Assembly: GCA_017858295.1 (NCBI GenBank)
Contig: JAFMBU010000091.1
Coordinates: forward strand, 1 to 6,569
DNA: 6,569 bases
Origin: Porticoccaceae bacterium
GTDB taxonomy: Bacteria > Pseudomonadota > Gammaproteobacteria > Pseudomonadales > Porticoccaceae
Reading direction: 5' to 3'
Positions within the stretch are counted from its first letter, which is position 1, and every line of letters starts with the position of its first letter. The notes below the pieces were generated by a model that saw nothing but the letters and a program-made list of their open reading frames with translations, had not been told where the DNA came from and searched no databases. This document shows positions 6,394-6,569 of this stretch, piece by piece. A program made the translations under genes and the position numbers.

Positions 6394-6569
6394 ATGAATA
6401 ATCAAAAAATGATCGCCGCGGCTCTTAAAAGCTCTGCTATGAGCTTATTAATTGCTGCAACCCAGTCCACAGGGGTTTATGCCAACACCGAGTATGTAGA
6501 TACCGAGACGCAAAGTAGACTCGATGAAATTATTGTCACCGCACAAAAGCGCCGGCAGTCGCTCCAGGA
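6394..6569 (+). CDS. TonB-dependent outer-membrane receptor (N-terminal fragment, cut by window end)
   Basis: An open frame starts at an ATG preceded five bases earlier by AGGAAAGG (6381-6388), a strong ribosome binding site, and runs without a stop to the window edge (58 full codons). The product begins MNNQKMIAAALKSSAMSLLI, a signal peptide with hydrophobic core, probably cleaved after VYA at residue 29. It continues through a short acidic stretch to DEIIVTAQKRRQSLQ, the TonB-box and plug-start motif typical of TonB-dependent receptors. These are outer-membrane beta-barrels that import large or scarce substrates using energy from TonB-ExbBD. Only the first part is present, so substrate class cannot be judged. 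It follows the P450 stop by 57 bases with no visible terminator, so cotranscription with the P450 and LuxR genes is likely. Confidence 0.88.
   Translation, partial: MNNQKMIAAALKSSAMSLLIAATQSTGVYANTEYVDTETQSRLDEIIVTAQKRRQSLQ

Noticed and set aside
1..6569. CRISPR arrays, insertion sequences, tRNA or rRNA genes
   Set aside because: No regularly spaced long repeats, no transposase-like frame with terminal inverted repeats, and no RNA-gene signature was seen; nearly all of the window is accounted for by protein genes.

Overview
The window reads as a chromosomal segment of a Gram-negative, probably marine, gammaproteobacterium. This is an inference. It rests on the combination of a TonB-dependent receptor, a spinster-type MFS transporter, a c-type cytochrome fused to a beta-helix protein, a Bax-like glucosaminidase and a P450, with fairly balanced base composition and dense gene packing. 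A Cellvibrionales-type lineage (Halieaceae, SAR92 or Porticoccaceae) would fit, but nothing here fixes the taxon.

Layout. (1) Positions 1-770, plus strand: the 3' part of a parallel beta-helix protein with a C-terminal single-heme cytochrome c domain. (2) Positions 790-4003, minus strand: a tightly packed operon, transcribed right to left. It encodes a spinster-like MFS transporter, a Bax-like N-acetylglucosaminidase (4-base overlap) and an M19 membrane dipeptidase (2-base gap). It converges on gene 1 with only 19 bases between them. (3) Positions 4004-4177: a divergent control region with a plausible promoter for the MFS operon, a 20-base dyad and several ATTGG-type repeats. (4) Positions 4178 to the right edge, plus strand: a LuxR-type regulator, a cytochrome P450 and the start of a TonB-dependent outer-membrane receptor. 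The last is cut by the window end and covers only a signal peptide and the TonB-box region.

How the parts may work together (inference). The rightward genes look like a regulator / oxidase / outer-membrane importer module for a hydrophobic or bulky small molecule. The divergent MFS transporter could be its inner-membrane partner, sharing the control region. The glucosaminidase and dipeptidase behind the MFS gene are both suited to peptidoglycan-derived substrates, so that operon could instead serve muropeptide or dipeptide turnover. The sequence does not decide between these. No P450 redox partner (ferredoxin or reductase) and no LuxI synthase lie in the window, so the LuxR protein would be a solo here.

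Most unusual points: the P450 departs from consensus in the I-helix (acidic residue replaced by Thr) and C-helix (HxxxH instead of HxxxR). The LuxR protein lacks several hallmark residues of both its ligand and DNA-binding domains. The control region holds a dyad flanked by repeated ATTGG-type boxes, with a further copy upstream of the receptor gene.
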